Assembly: GCF_014200015.1 (NCBI RefSeq)
Contig: NZ_JACHOT010000001.1
Span: 620,001 to 684,000, forward strand
Length of the DNA stretch: 64,000 bases
Source: Aminobacter niigataensis
Lineage (GTDB): Bacteria; Pseudomonadota; Alphaproteobacteria; Rhizobiales; Rhizobiaceae
Direction: 5' to 3'
Shown: positions 16,383-24,609 of the stretch, in pieces
Layout: each line of letters opens with the position of its first letter
How positions within the stretch are numbered: the first letter of the stretch is position 1
Program-made: the position numbers and the translations under genes
The notes under the pieces: model-generated
What the model was told of the DNA's origin: nothing
Seen by the model: the letters and a program-made list of their open reading frames with translations, nothing else
Database searches by the model: none

Positions 16383-16982
16383 CTACCACGCGGCCGTGAC
16401 TTCGACTTCGATCTCCGTGCAAATGCCGCCGTTGGTGGGATAGTGGTCGACCGAACAGGCGGTAACCACGAGCAGCAGGTCGCGCTCGGCGCGCAAGGTG
16501 ACGTTGCCGCCGGGCGGGTTGATCGAGGCAAATACATCGATCCGGCCGTCGGGCTGCGGCAGCGAGTTCTGGAACAGGTCGACCGGGTCCGGCGTGAAGG
16601 GCAGGGTGATACCTTCATAGGCCAATGCTTTGTGCAGGTTGTCCTGGCAATTGGGATGATCGGCAAACCCGGCACGCACGTAAAGCGGGTGGTTGCAGGC
16701 GGGATAGAGCATGTCGTGCGGGCCGGGCGATGCGTCCTCGACCAGCGTCAGCAACGGCTCACCCGTCGTGCCGTAGAAGTGTTCGCCAACCTTGGGAAAC
16801 AGCCGCTCGCCGATGTCGCGGGTATTCGACGTGCTCAGCCAGTCCTTCATGTCTGATGTGAACGCCCAGAGGTCCGCCACCTGCTGGCCCTTGGGGTCGA
16901 TGATGCGGACAAGGTCGCCGCGCGACACGCGGATGGAACGGCCCGACTGGGCGGGCACGACGATACGATTCTGATCTGGCAT
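16383..16982 (-). CDS. Urea carboxylase-associated family protein (DUF1989)
   Basis: A 199-residue soluble protein of the DUF1989 family. Motifs include the N-terminal RVSRGDLVRIIDPKGQQVAD, a central PACNHPLYVRAG, and DLFQNSLPQPDG. Family members occur beside urea carboxylase and in amine-utilisation loci and may bind a metal through conserved His/Cys residues; the reaction is not established. The ATG at 16982 was chosen because AGGAG sits just upstream. No urea carboxylase is nearby, so the role here more likely concerns the surrounding methylated-amine metabolism. The XRE-type regulator gene upstream on the same strand may control it. Confidence 0.8.
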   Translation of the reverse strand: MPDQNRIVVPAQSGRSIRVSRGDLVRIIDPKGQQVADLWAFTSDMKDWLSTSNTRDIGERLFPKVGEHFYGTTGEPLLTLVEDASPGPHDMLYPACNHPLYVRAGFADHPNCQDNLHKALAYEGITLPFTPDPVDLFQNSLPQPDGRIDVFASINPPGGNVTLRAERDLLLVVTACSVDHYPTNGGICTEIEVEVTAAW

Positions 16983-17045
16983 GGGCTCCTCGAAATGAGC
17001 CTGCACGCTGCCGCAACGAAGCGCGAATTTCAACCAGGGCGCCGG

Positions 17046-17903
17046 TCAGGCCCAACCGGCGGGAAAAGACGCGACCGCGAGCCGCCTGGCGAATGCCGCC
17101 GTTTCGTGCGCGTTGATGTCGGCCGCGCGGATCAGGTTGTCAAAATGGCGGGTGAGCGTGCGGATCGGATCTGTCGCATACAGCACCAGGTACATGTCGC
17201 CGACATAGATCGCCGCCCGGGAATGGCCGAAGATCGTATAGGGCACGGAATAGCGCATGCGTCCGTCATAGAGAAACAGGCGGAACGTGGGGTAGAGGTC
17301 GTCGAGCAGGTCGGCCATGTGGCGAAGCTGCTGCTTGCGGTCGGTCTCGGGGAAGCCGGACCATACGCCCAGCCCGCGGGCAAAGATCTCGAGCGTGTGG
17401 CGCGGCATGCAGACCTCCATGTCGGTCTCTGGCCGGCGGTTGTAGTCGATCCGGTACTGGGTTTCTCCGGCCTGGACCTCACGGTTCTTGTTGGAGATGT
17501 CGGCCTCGTAGTCGACCAACGCTTCCGTTCTCAGCAGGTCGGGGATGCCGGCGGGCACATATCGGATCTTGGTGCCGGCCGCTTCGGCGTGCCACTTGGC
17601 GATCAAGGTGCGTTCAAAGCCGCCGGAGGCTTCCTCGATCTCCAGGCTTTCACGGATCTCGCCGGTGACGCCTTCGTCCTGGCTGAGGCCGAGCAGCCAG
17701 TCCAGCGACACCCTGTGCGCCGAGGCGATCGTCAGCAGCGTCTCGGCGCGGGGCAGGCGGATGGTCGCTCCTGAAAGCAGTTGCGACAGTGCGGAACGGT
17801 CTATGCCTACCGACGCGGCAAATGCCGACTGGTTGAGGCCGGAGCGCTGGACCAGCGACTTGAGGCGGTCGCGGAAGACGCCGGATAGATCGCGTTTGTC
17901 CAT
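17046..17903 (-). CDS. XRE family transcriptional regulator with C-terminal sensor domain
   Basis: A 285-residue regulator. A helix-turn-helix of the Cro/CI type covers about residues 10-65 (NQSAFAASVGIDRSALSQLL). The 200-residue C-terminal part is an uncharacterised domain of the kind found in rhizobial XRE regulators beside amine-use genes; it has no obvious membrane segment. The ATG at 17903 has GGAG ten bases upstream; a TTG three codons earlier is less likely. The gene is followed after 63 bases by the DUF1989 gene and is divergent from the desaturase gene, so it probably controls one or both. Confidence 0.8.
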   Translation of the reverse strand: MDKRDLSGVFRDRLKSLVQRSGLNQSAFAASVGIDRSALSQLLSGATIRLPRAETLLTIASAHRVSLDWLLGLSQDEGVTGEIRESLEIEEASGGFERTLIAKWHAEAAGTKIRYVPAGIPDLLRTEALVDYEADISNKNREVQAGETQYRIDYNRRPETDMEVCMPRHTLEIFARGLGVWSGFPETDRKQQLRHMADLLDDLYPTFRLFLYDGRMRYSVPYTIFGHSRAAIYVGDMYLVLYATDPIRTLTRHFDNLIRAADINAHETAAFARRLAVASFPAGWA

Positions 17904-17975
17904 GGCTGGCAATCTCCGGATTCAATTTGCCCCAGCGGCAATGCCGGCCGCCGAAATTAGATTCATCTTTCAGTT

Positions 17976-18022
17976 TGTTTACTAAGTGTAACATTTGCGG
18001 CTTAAGCAGCGCAATGTAAACA
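17976..18022. promoter_or_regulatory. Inverted TGTTTAC / GTAAACA pair between the XRE regulator and desaturase genes
   Basis: TGTTTAC at 17976-17982 and its complement GTAAACA at 18016-18022 are 40 bases apart centre to centre, in an AT-rich stretch. The second copy lies within AATGTAAACATT. The spacing (about four helical turns) would suit two dimers of a regulator such as the XRE protein. Confidence 0.4.
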
Positions 18023-18060
18023 TTCTGTGCGCATTGTCGCGTTGAAGCGATGCATGATTA

Positions 18061-18078
18061 CTGACAACATTATGTCAG
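18061..18078. promoter_or_regulatory. CTGACA-N6-TGTCAG inverted repeat upstream of the desaturase gene
   Basis: A perfect inverted repeat of 6-base arms with a 6-base spacer, ending 42 bases before the desaturase ATG. The geometry is typical of a dimeric repressor or activator site. Confidence 0.45.
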
Positions 18079-18120
18079 GAATCAACGAGTTCCAGGCTTC
18101 ACAAGGCAGTAGGCATCAGC

Positions 18121-19131
18121 ATGGCAAAGCGGAAACACAAGCGCGGCACGACCACCACGGTCGAATGGCCGACGGTGTTTCTGATCGCTGCCTGCTACGG
18201 CGCCTGGCTGGTCGCCGGCTTCGCGATCTGGCCGAGCTATCCGGTCGCGGCCCTTGCGGTGATGGCGCTGGCGGTGGCACTGCAGTCGTCGCTGGTGCAC
18301 GAAGTCCTGCACGGCCACCCGACACGCAACGCGCGCCTCAACGAGGCGCTGGTTTCCTTGCCGATCGGCGTTGTCTGGCCGTACCGCCGGTTCAAGACCA
18401 TCCATCTGCGTCACCATGCCGACGAGCGCCTGACCGACCCGTTCGACGATCCCGAAAGCTACTACCGCGCGCTGTGGCAACATGACGACCTGCCGGAGGC
18501 GATGAAGCTTCTGCTCAGGATCAACAACACGATGGCCGGACGTTTCGTGCTTGGGCCGCTGCTCGCCTGCATCGGTTTCTTCATCGACGACGCCAAGCAG
18601 ATCGTTGCCGGCGACAAGGTGATCCGCAAGGCATGGCTGCTGCATGCGGCGGGCCTGGCGATTGTCTTGCCCGTGGTGCAATTCAACTTCGGCGTGCCGA
18701 TGTGGCTCTATGTGCTGGTCCCCGTATGGCTCGGCCAGTCGATCATCTCGATCCGCACCTTTGCCGAGCACCAGTGGTCGGAGCATCCCGAAGGGCGCAC
18801 GATCATCGTCGAGCGCTCGCCGTTGTCGCTGCTGTTCCTCAACAACAACCTGCACTTCGTCCATCACAAGAGCCCGACCATTGCCTGGTACAAGCTGCCG
18901 GAACTGTTCCGCACCCGCCGCGAAGAATGGCTTAGGATGAACAAGGGTTATGCCTATCCGAATTACCTTTCCTTGGTCCGGGCCTATGCCTTCCGTGCCA
19001 AGGAGCCGGTCGTGCATCCGGCCTTGCGCAGGGCGCCGGAGCCGGGCCGGGCGTTCGCGCCGCGCGTCAGGGCGCGCAGCGTCCATGGATTGGGCACGGC
19101 ACCCGTGCCTGCCGAGCCGCCGAAGGAATAA
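18121..19131 (+). CDS. Fatty acid desaturase family protein
   Basis: A 336-residue membrane di-iron protein. Three histidine boxes are intact: HEVLHGH (about 60-66), HLRHH (about 96-100) and HFVHH (about 246-250). About four membrane segments flank them. The family includes acyl-lipid desaturases and membrane hydroxylases. Position inside a methylated-amine region, between an XRE regulator and a PhnD-like gene, makes an oxygenase acting on a non-lipid substrate possible, but the sequence alone does not decide. The C-terminal 50 residues are Pro/Arg-rich. No strong ribosome binding site is seen at the ATG. Confidence 0.85.
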   Translation: MAKRKHKRGTTTTVEWPTVFLIAACYGAWLVAGFAIWPSYPVAALAVMALAVALQSSLVHEVLHGHPTRNARLNEALVSLPIGVVWPYRRFKTIHLRHHADERLTDPFDDPESYYRALWQHDDLPEAMKLLLRINNTMAGRFVLGPLLACIGFFIDDAKQIVAGDKVIRKAWLLHAAGLAIVLPVVQFNFGVPMWLYVLVPVWLGQSIISIRTFAEHQWSEHPEGRTIIVERSPLSLLFLNNNLHFVHHKSPTIAWYKLPELFRTRREEWLRMNKGYAYPNYLSLVRAYAFRAKEPVVHPALRRAPEPGRAFAPRVRARSVHGLGTAPVPAEPPKE

Positions 19132-19178
19132 CACTCCTGCAGCTTGCCAATTCCCGCATTCGAGCCTGAAATGATGCA

Positions 19179-19988
19179 ATGAGCGACTTCATCGCCGCAC
19201 TGCCCATGTATGACTGGCCCGAGATGGGCGACGAGGTCGATGCGCAATGGGCCAGGTTGCGGACGGCGATCCGCCAGCTTGGCATCGATGCACCGGAAAC
19301 GCTGGCCCGGCGCAACGCCGACCTGCCGCCGGTTCCGGGCGGCATTCGCAATGCCGAGGGTGATACCATCGCGCCCGATCCGGTCACGCTGCCGCCTGAA
19401 GAACTCGACCTGCCGACGCTGTGGCGGCATCCGAAGTTGCTGTTTGGCCAAACCTGCTGGGGGCCGATGGAAACCACAGGCCTCGATTCAGCGGTGCGGG
19501 TGATCGGCCAGCCGAATTATGACGGCATCGAAGGCGGACGCGGCGAACTCTATTCCAGCGCCATCGTCGTGCGGCGCGGATCGGTGACAGCCGACCATGC
19601 GCATGCGCCCGATGGCGATGTGCCGCTCATCCCTCTCGACCTGATCCGCGACAAGCGCTTTGCCTTCAACAGCCACGACTCCATGTCGGGTTTCATCGGC
19701 ATTTCACGCGATCTGGCCGGTTTGGGCGAAGGCTTGCGGATCTTCTCCGATCGGATCGAAAGCGGCGGGCATCGCAACTCGATCGTCGCGGTCGCCGAAG
19801 GCCGGGCAGATGTCGCGGCCATCGACTGCCAGAGCTGGGCCCTGGCACAGCGCTTCGAGCCGGCAGCAGGGGACGTGATGGTCCTCGGCTGGACCGCCAA
19901 GCGCAAGGGCCTGCCGTTCATCACCTCGAGATCGACGCCGGAGGGCGTGGCCATGCTGCTCGGACAGATTGTGGCAGCACGCGGTTAG
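19179..19988 (+). CDS. PhnD-like substrate-binding protein without signal peptide
   Basis: A 269-residue protein with the PhnD/phosphate-phosphonate-binding fold: LLFGQTCWGPMET near residue 88, FAFNSHDSMSGFIG near 163 and ADVAAIDCQSWALAQ near 210. Usual family members are periplasmic parts of ABC importers, but this one starts MSDFIAALPMYDWPEMG with no signal sequence and no ABC genes nearby. It is therefore probably a cytoplasmic binding protein or enzyme-like derivative. It follows the desaturase gene by 47 bases and is convergent with the dddP-like gene, only one base separating the stops. Confidence 0.75.
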   Translation: MSDFIAALPMYDWPEMGDEVDAQWARLRTAIRQLGIDAPETLARRNADLPPVPGGIRNAEGDTIAPDPVTLPPEELDLPTLWRHPKLLFGQTCWGPMETTGLDSAVRVIGQPNYDGIEGGRGELYSSAIVVRRGSVTADHAHAPDGDVPLIPLDLIRDKRFAFNSHDSMSGFIGISRDLAGLGEGLRIFSDRIESGGHRNSIVAVAEGRADVAAIDCQSWALAQRFEPAAGDVMVLGWTAKRKGLPFITSRSTPEGVAMLLGQIVAARG

Positions 19989-19989
19989 C

Positions 19990-21351
19990 TCAGCCTGCGA
20001 GCAGCCGCTGATCGAGCGGATAGCTCGAAAGCTGCTCGTATCCACTCTCGGTGATCAGGATCTGCTCCTCGATCTTGACGCCCTCGTGTCCACCAAGGCG
20101 GCCGATGTAGCTTTCGACGCAGATCACCATTCCCGGTTCCAGCACGCCGTCGGGCGTATCCGCCGTCCAGTCCGAGGCGTGAGGCAGGGTTGGATACTCG
20201 TCGGCCAGTCCGACGCCATGGAACAGCACGCCGTAGCGCGCCGGGAAACAGTCTGCCGGCGGTACGGCTGCACGTTCAACCAGTTCGCGGAAGCCGACGC
20301 CGGGCTTCAGGAGCGCGGTGTTGTGGGCGATCTGGTCGGCGGCGATCCTGTAGAGGTCGCGCTGCTCGTTCGTGGGCTGCCCATCGCCACACAGCCAGGT
20401 GCGCGACAGGTCGGCGCAGAAGCCATAGGGACCGATCAGGTCTGTGTCGAAAGCGATGAGATCGCCTGCCTCGACAATGCGCGACGAACACTCCTGGAAC
20501 CAGGGATTGGTGCGCGGGCCCGACGACAAGAGCCGGGTCTCGATCCATTCGCCACCGCGGGCGATGTTGCCGCGGTGCAGTTCGGCCCAGAGCTCATTTT
20601 CTGAAATGCCGGGGCGGAGCGCGGCTTGCATCTCGGCCATCGCTGCCTCGCAGGCGACGATCGAGCGGCGCATGCACAGGATTTCGTCGGGCGACTTGAT
20701 CAGGCGCGCGCTCTCCATCACCGCCTCGCCATTGCCGACCGATATGCCCAGCCGGGCAAGTGCGTCGACGCCCTCATGGTCGAGATGGTCGACAGCGATG
20801 CGGCTGTTGCCGCCACCATGTTCGCGAACGATATCGGCGATGCCCTGCGCCCAGCGTCCGACCTTCATCTCGGTCAGTTCGCCGGCGTAGAGGTACATCC
20901 ACGACACGGCCGGGCGGACCTCGTCGACGACGCCGGAGTGATCGGACAGGTGCTCGCAGGAAAAATAGTCGAACAGGACCACCGGTCCTTCGGCCGCCAC
21001 GAAACAGTGGCGGGTCGGATTGTGCGCGACCCACAGCTGCATGTTGGTGCTGTCGGTGGCATAGCGGATGTTGACCGGATCGTAGAGCAGGGCGCCAGCG
21101 TAGCCGCGCCGCTTGAGTTCGGCGCGGAGGCGCTCGAGCCGGTACTTGCGCATGGCCGGCAGGTCGGGTGCCGCGATGCCGGCTGCCGCCCATTCGGCTT
21201 CCGCGACAGCGCCGTAGCCAAGCACATGGCTGTTCAGGCCCGCTGCCTTGGTGCGGGCCTGGTCGCGCAACTCTTCCGTCGAGCCCGAGCCGGGCTCGAA
21301 CGGCATGATCTTGCGGTGGCGGCCGAAGCTGCCTTTTGCTGGGGTGTCCAT
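19990..21351 (-). CDS. M24 family protein, DddP-like (DMSP lyase homologue)
   Basis: A 453-residue M24-fold (creatinase / Xaa-Pro peptidase) protein. It shares long blocks with Roseobacter DddP, a lyase that splits dimethylsulfoniopropionate to dimethyl sulfide and acrylate: NIRYATDSTNMQLW, HNPTRH, GGEWIETRLLSSGPRTNPWF and QEC. The two-metal ligands are present: two Asp in FDTDLIGPYGFCADLSR, His in FHGVGL, Glu in CVESYIG and Glu in KIEEQ. True activity is unproven; soil Rhizobiales carry many M24 paralogues, and a creatinase-type or peptidase role cannot be excluded. Confidence 0.7.
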   Translation of the reverse strand: MDTPAKGSFGRHRKIMPFEPGSGSTEELRDQARTKAAGLNSHVLGYGAVAEAEWAAAGIAAPDLPAMRKYRLERLRAELKRRGYAGALLYDPVNIRYATDSTNMQLWVAHNPTRHCFVAAEGPVVLFDYFSCEHLSDHSGVVDEVRPAVSWMYLYAGELTEMKVGRWAQGIADIVREHGGGNSRIAVDHLDHEGVDALARLGISVGNGEAVMESARLIKSPDEILCMRRSIVACEAAMAEMQAALRPGISENELWAELHRGNIARGGEWIETRLLSSGPRTNPWFQECSSRIVEAGDLIAFDTDLIGPYGFCADLSRTWLCGDGQPTNEQRDLYRIAADQIAHNTALLKPGVGFRELVERAAVPPADCFPARYGVLFHGVGLADEYPTLPHASDWTADTPDGVLEPGMVICVESYIGRLGGHEGVKIEEQILITESGYEQLSSYPLDQRLLAG

Positions 21352-21392
21352 CAGCGGCGACCTGCAGATGGCCGAGGTTGACGTTTCTTCGC

Positions 21393-21548
21393 GCCCCCCT
21401 CTGTCCTGCAGGACATCTCCCCCTCAAGGGGGGAGATCAGCCGCGGAGACCTTGGCGCTTGTGTGGGAAGGGTAGAGATTGGGCGAGGCCGTTGTGACAG
21501 CCAATCTCTACCCTTGAGGGGGAGATGTCCGGCAGGACAAAGGGGGGC
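21393..21548. repeat. Rhizobiales-type intergenic inverted-repeat element
   Basis: Outer arms read GCCCCCCTCTGTCCTGCAGG... on the left and, in complement, GCCCCCCTTTGTCCTGCCGG... on the right, continuing as GACATCTCCCCCTCAAGGG on both sides. Inside, a perfect 15-bp stem (21468-21482 with 21501-21515) closes an 18-base loop. The whole unit can fold into one long hairpin. Such GGACATCTCCCCC elements are common between genes in Mesorhizobium-like genomes (from general knowledge). No coding sequence is present. Confidence 0.85.
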
Positions 21549-21592
21549 AACGTAGAGCATTTGCGGTCCCAGTCTCTTGCTTGGAGCGAAAC

Positions 21593-24166
21593 CTAACCCC
21601 GCATCTTGTCGCCCGAGGGATCAAAGGGCGGTTCGACATTGATGCGGGCAGGGCGGCGGTGGCCGAGGATTTCGATCTCGAACAGGCCTTCCGCCTCGTT
21701 TTCGGCAAGTGCTGCCGGCACATAGCCCTGAGCCATCGACTTCTGGACATAGTGGGCATAGCCACCCGACGTGACCCAGCCGACGACGCGCCATTCGCCG
21801 TCGACGATGCCGCGCACGGCGGAGGCGCCGGTGGCGGCGTCCGAGCCGCGTACTTCCTTGCCGGTTTCGTCGAAGCGCGGCGCGCCGTAGCCATGCGGCT
21901 TCTCGACGGTGCCGAAATCCTTGGCGCCGACCTTGGCCCAGATTGGCTCGTCGCCCATCACATCGGCATCGTGGGCGTCGACATAAAAGGAAACGCGGCG
22001 AAGTTTCGGCCCTTCGGCGTGCTCCTTGGCGGCTGCCTCGCGACCGATGAAGTCGTTCTTCTCGAGCTTGATGAAGCGCTCCATCGAACCTTCGAACGGG
22101 CCGTAGATCGGGCGAAGCTCACGGAACCAGGTCGGAAAGTTCTTTTCGAGGCGCATCGACAGAAGCGCGCGCATGCCGAAGTCGACGATGCCGAACTCCT
22201 CGCCGGCGTCCTTGATCGCCTCGTAGACCAGGCGCTGGTAGGCGGGTGCCATCCAGATCTCATAGCCGAGATCGCCGGTGTAGGTGATGCGGTTGACCAT
22301 GCAGGGCGCGCCGCCGACGGCCATCTCGCGGAAGTCCATGAAGCGGAAGGCCTTGCTGGAGACGTCGACGTCGACCAGCTTGGCCAGCAGCTCCTGCGAC
22401 CTGGGACCGGCTATGGAAAGGCCGACGAGCGTCTGGTCGAAACGGTGGATGCGCACCGAACCGTCCTTGGGCAAGTGCTTTTCGAACCAGCGCAAGTGGT
22501 ACTTCTGTGCGGCCGACGAGCCCCAGATCATGAACTTGTCGTCGCCCGTCTTGGCGATGGTGAAGTCGCCGATCAGCCTGCCCAACTCGTTCAGCATCGG
22601 CGTCAGCACGATGCGGCCCTTCTTCGGCATGCGGTTGGTCATCAGCCGGTTGAGGAAATCCTCGGCCGCCGGGCCTGACACCTCGTACTTCGCGAAGTTG
22701 GCGATTTCGGTCACGCCGACGCGGTCGCGCGTCGCCCGCACTTCGTTGCCGATATGCTCGAAGTCGTTGGAGCGGTGGAACGAGACGATGTCCTTGGGTT
22801 CTTTGCCCTTCGGCGCGAACCACAGCGGCGTCTCCAGGCCCCAGCTGTCGCCCATCACGGCGTTGTTGGCCACCATGGTGTCGTAGAGCGGAGTCGTCTG
22901 TGCCGGCCTGGCGGCCGGGAGCTCTTCATTGGGGAAGCGAATCGAGAAGCGGCGCGAATAGTTCTCGCGTACCTTGGCGTTGGTGTAGCGCAGGCTTGCC
23001 CATTCGCCCCAGCGCGCGACATCCATGCCCCAGACGTCGAAGCCCGGATCGCCATCGACCATCCAGTTCGACAGCGCGAGACCGACGCCGCCGCCCTGGC
23101 TGAAGCCGGCCATGACGCCGCAGGCGACCCAGAAATTGGTCAGCCCCTGAACCGGGCCGACGAGCGGGTTTCCGTCGGGGGCGAAGGTGAAGGGGCCGTT
23201 GATGACCTGCTTGATGCCGGCGTTGGCGATGCCGGGGAAATGCTGGAAGCCTATCTCAAGCGAGGGCGCGATACGGTCCAGGTCGGGCGCAAGCAGTTCG
23301 TGGCCGAAATCCCATGGCGTGTTGACCGGCGACCACGGCTTGCAGGCCTTCTCGTAGGTGCCGAGCAGGATGCCGTTGCGCTCCTGGCGGGTGTAGATCT
23401 CGCCCTTGAAATCGAGCACGCCGATCATCTCGCGGCCGGTTTCCTTGTTGAACGCCTCGACCTCGGGCATCGGCTCGGTCAGCAGGTACATGTGCTCCAT
23501 GGCGAGCACCGGCAGCTCGACGCCGACCATGCGGCCGACCTCGCGCGCCCACAGGCCGCCGCAGTTGACGACGTGCTCAGCTTTCACCGTGCCCTGCTCG
23601 GTAACGACGTTCCAGGTGCCGTCGGGCTCCTGCGTCAGTTCCTTGACCGGGTTGCGTAGCACGATCTCGGCGCCGAGTTTCTTCGCCGCCTTGGCGTAGG
23701 CATGGGTCGTGCCCGATGGGTCGAGATGGCCCTCGACAGGATCCCACATGGCGCCGACGAAGTGCTTTTCGTCCATCAGCGGGAACATCTTCTTGGCTTC
23801 GGACGGGGTGATCAGCTCGGTGTCCATGCCGAGATAGCGGCCCTTGGCATGGGCGAGGCGCAGGAAGTCCATGCGCTCGGGGCTGTCGGCCAGCATGACG
23901 CCGCCGGTCAGGTGCAACGAGCAGGACTGTCCGGAAATCTCCTCCAGTTCCTTGTAGAGCTGCACCGTATAGGCCTGCAGCTTGGCGACGTTGGGATCGC
24001 CGTTGAGCGTGTGGAAGCCGCCGGCGGCATGCCAGGACGAACCCGACGTAAGCTCCGAACGCTCGATCAGCATGACGTCGGTCCAGCCGGCGCGGGCGAG
24101 ATGGTAAAGCACCGAGCAGCCCACCACGCCGCCGCCGATGACAACTGCTTTCACATGGGATTTCAT
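21593..24166 (-). CDS. GcvT-type FAD-dependent oxidoreductase, dimethylglycine/sarcosine dehydrogenase-like
   Basis: An 857-residue two-part enzyme. The N-terminal half is an FAD amine dehydrogenase with VVIGGGVVGCSVLYHLARAG at the start and SSWHAAG at about 43-49, whose His corresponds to the covalent FAD attachment site of dimethylglycine dehydrogenase. The C-terminal half (about 440-850) is a GcvT/aminomethyltransferase domain that would hand the released one-carbon unit to tetrahydrofolate. Predicted to demethylate dimethylglycine, sarcosine or a similar N-methyl amino acid in the cytoplasm. It ends the mttB2-rid-dmgdh operon, 48 bases after the Rid gene. Confidence 0.85.
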   Translation of the reverse strand: MKSHVKAVVIGGGVVGCSVLYHLARAGWTDVMLIERSELTSGSSWHAAGGFHTLNGDPNVAKLQAYTVQLYKELEEISGQSCSLHLTGGVMLADSPERMDFLRLAHAKGRYLGMDTELITPSEAKKMFPLMDEKHFVGAMWDPVEGHLDPSGTTHAYAKAAKKLGAEIVLRNPVKELTQEPDGTWNVVTEQGTVKAEHVVNCGGLWAREVGRMVGVELPVLAMEHMYLLTEPMPEVEAFNKETGREMIGVLDFKGEIYTRQERNGILLGTYEKACKPWSPVNTPWDFGHELLAPDLDRIAPSLEIGFQHFPGIANAGIKQVINGPFTFAPDGNPLVGPVQGLTNFWVACGVMAGFSQGGGVGLALSNWMVDGDPGFDVWGMDVARWGEWASLRYTNAKVRENYSRRFSIRFPNEELPAARPAQTTPLYDTMVANNAVMGDSWGLETPLWFAPKGKEPKDIVSFHRSNDFEHIGNEVRATRDRVGVTEIANFAKYEVSGPAAEDFLNRLMTNRMPKKGRIVLTPMLNELGRLIGDFTIAKTGDDKFMIWGSSAAQKYHLRWFEKHLPKDGSVRIHRFDQTLVGLSIAGPRSQELLAKLVDVDVSSKAFRFMDFREMAVGGAPCMVNRITYTGDLGYEIWMAPAYQRLVYEAIKDAGEEFGIVDFGMRALLSMRLEKNFPTWFRELRPIYGPFEGSMERFIKLEKNDFIGREAAAKEHAEGPKLRRVSFYVDAHDADVMGDEPIWAKVGAKDFGTVEKPHGYGAPRFDETGKEVRGSDAATGASAVRGIVDGEWRVVGWVTSGGYAHYVQKSMAQGYVPAALAENEAEGLFEIEILGHRRPARINVEPPFDPSGDKMRG

Positions 24167-24214
24167 ATGGTTATGTCCGATTGTGCGTAAGATGAATCAG
24201 GAAGTGGCGATGGA

Positions 24215-24598
24215 TCAGGCGGCGCCGACGGCCTCGATCTCCAACAGCCAGGATTCGTCGAAGATGCCCGTGATGATGACGGTCAGCGCGATCTTGCGCT
24301 CGCCGATCACCTCGTTGCGAATGCGCCGGTTGTCGAGGCTGTAGGCGCGGTCAGACAGGAAGATCGTCACCTTGACCAGATTGTCGAGGTTCATGCCGGC
24401 AGCATGCAGCTGGGCCTCGACATTGCTCCACGCCAGCCGGCACTGGCTTTCGAAATCGGTGGGGACAGTTCCGTCCTTGGCCACCGGAATCTGGCCGCTG
24501 ATGAACAGCGTCCGGGAGTGATTGGTCACCTCGATCGCTTGCGCGTATCCGGTGACGACGGCCGGTGCATCGGTCGAGTTGATTTCGCGCTTGTGCAT
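24215..24598 (-). CDS. Rid family protein (YjgF/UK114-like)
   Basis: A 127-residue cytoplasmic Rid-family protein with typical blocks TLFISGQIPVAKDG and LDNLVKVTIFLSDR and a C-terminal LLEIEAVGAA. Rid proteins hydrolyse reactive enamines/imines. Just upstream of the last strand is GERKIALTV, where the catalytic arginine of RidA would be expected, though the alignment needs a short insertion. The ATG at 24598 has GAGGAAAG upstream. It sits 11 bases after mttB2 and 48 before the dimethylglycine-dehydrogenase-like gene; flavin amine oxidation makes imines, so a detoxifying role fits. Confidence 0.85.
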   Translation of the reverse strand: MHKREINSTDAPAVVTGYAQAIEVTNHSRTLFISGQIPVAKDGTVPTDFESQCRLAWSNVEAQLHAAGMNLDNLVKVTIFLSDRAYSLDNRRIRNEVIGERKIALTVIITGIFDESWLLEIEAVGAA

Positions 24599-24609
24599 CG
24601 AGACTTTCC

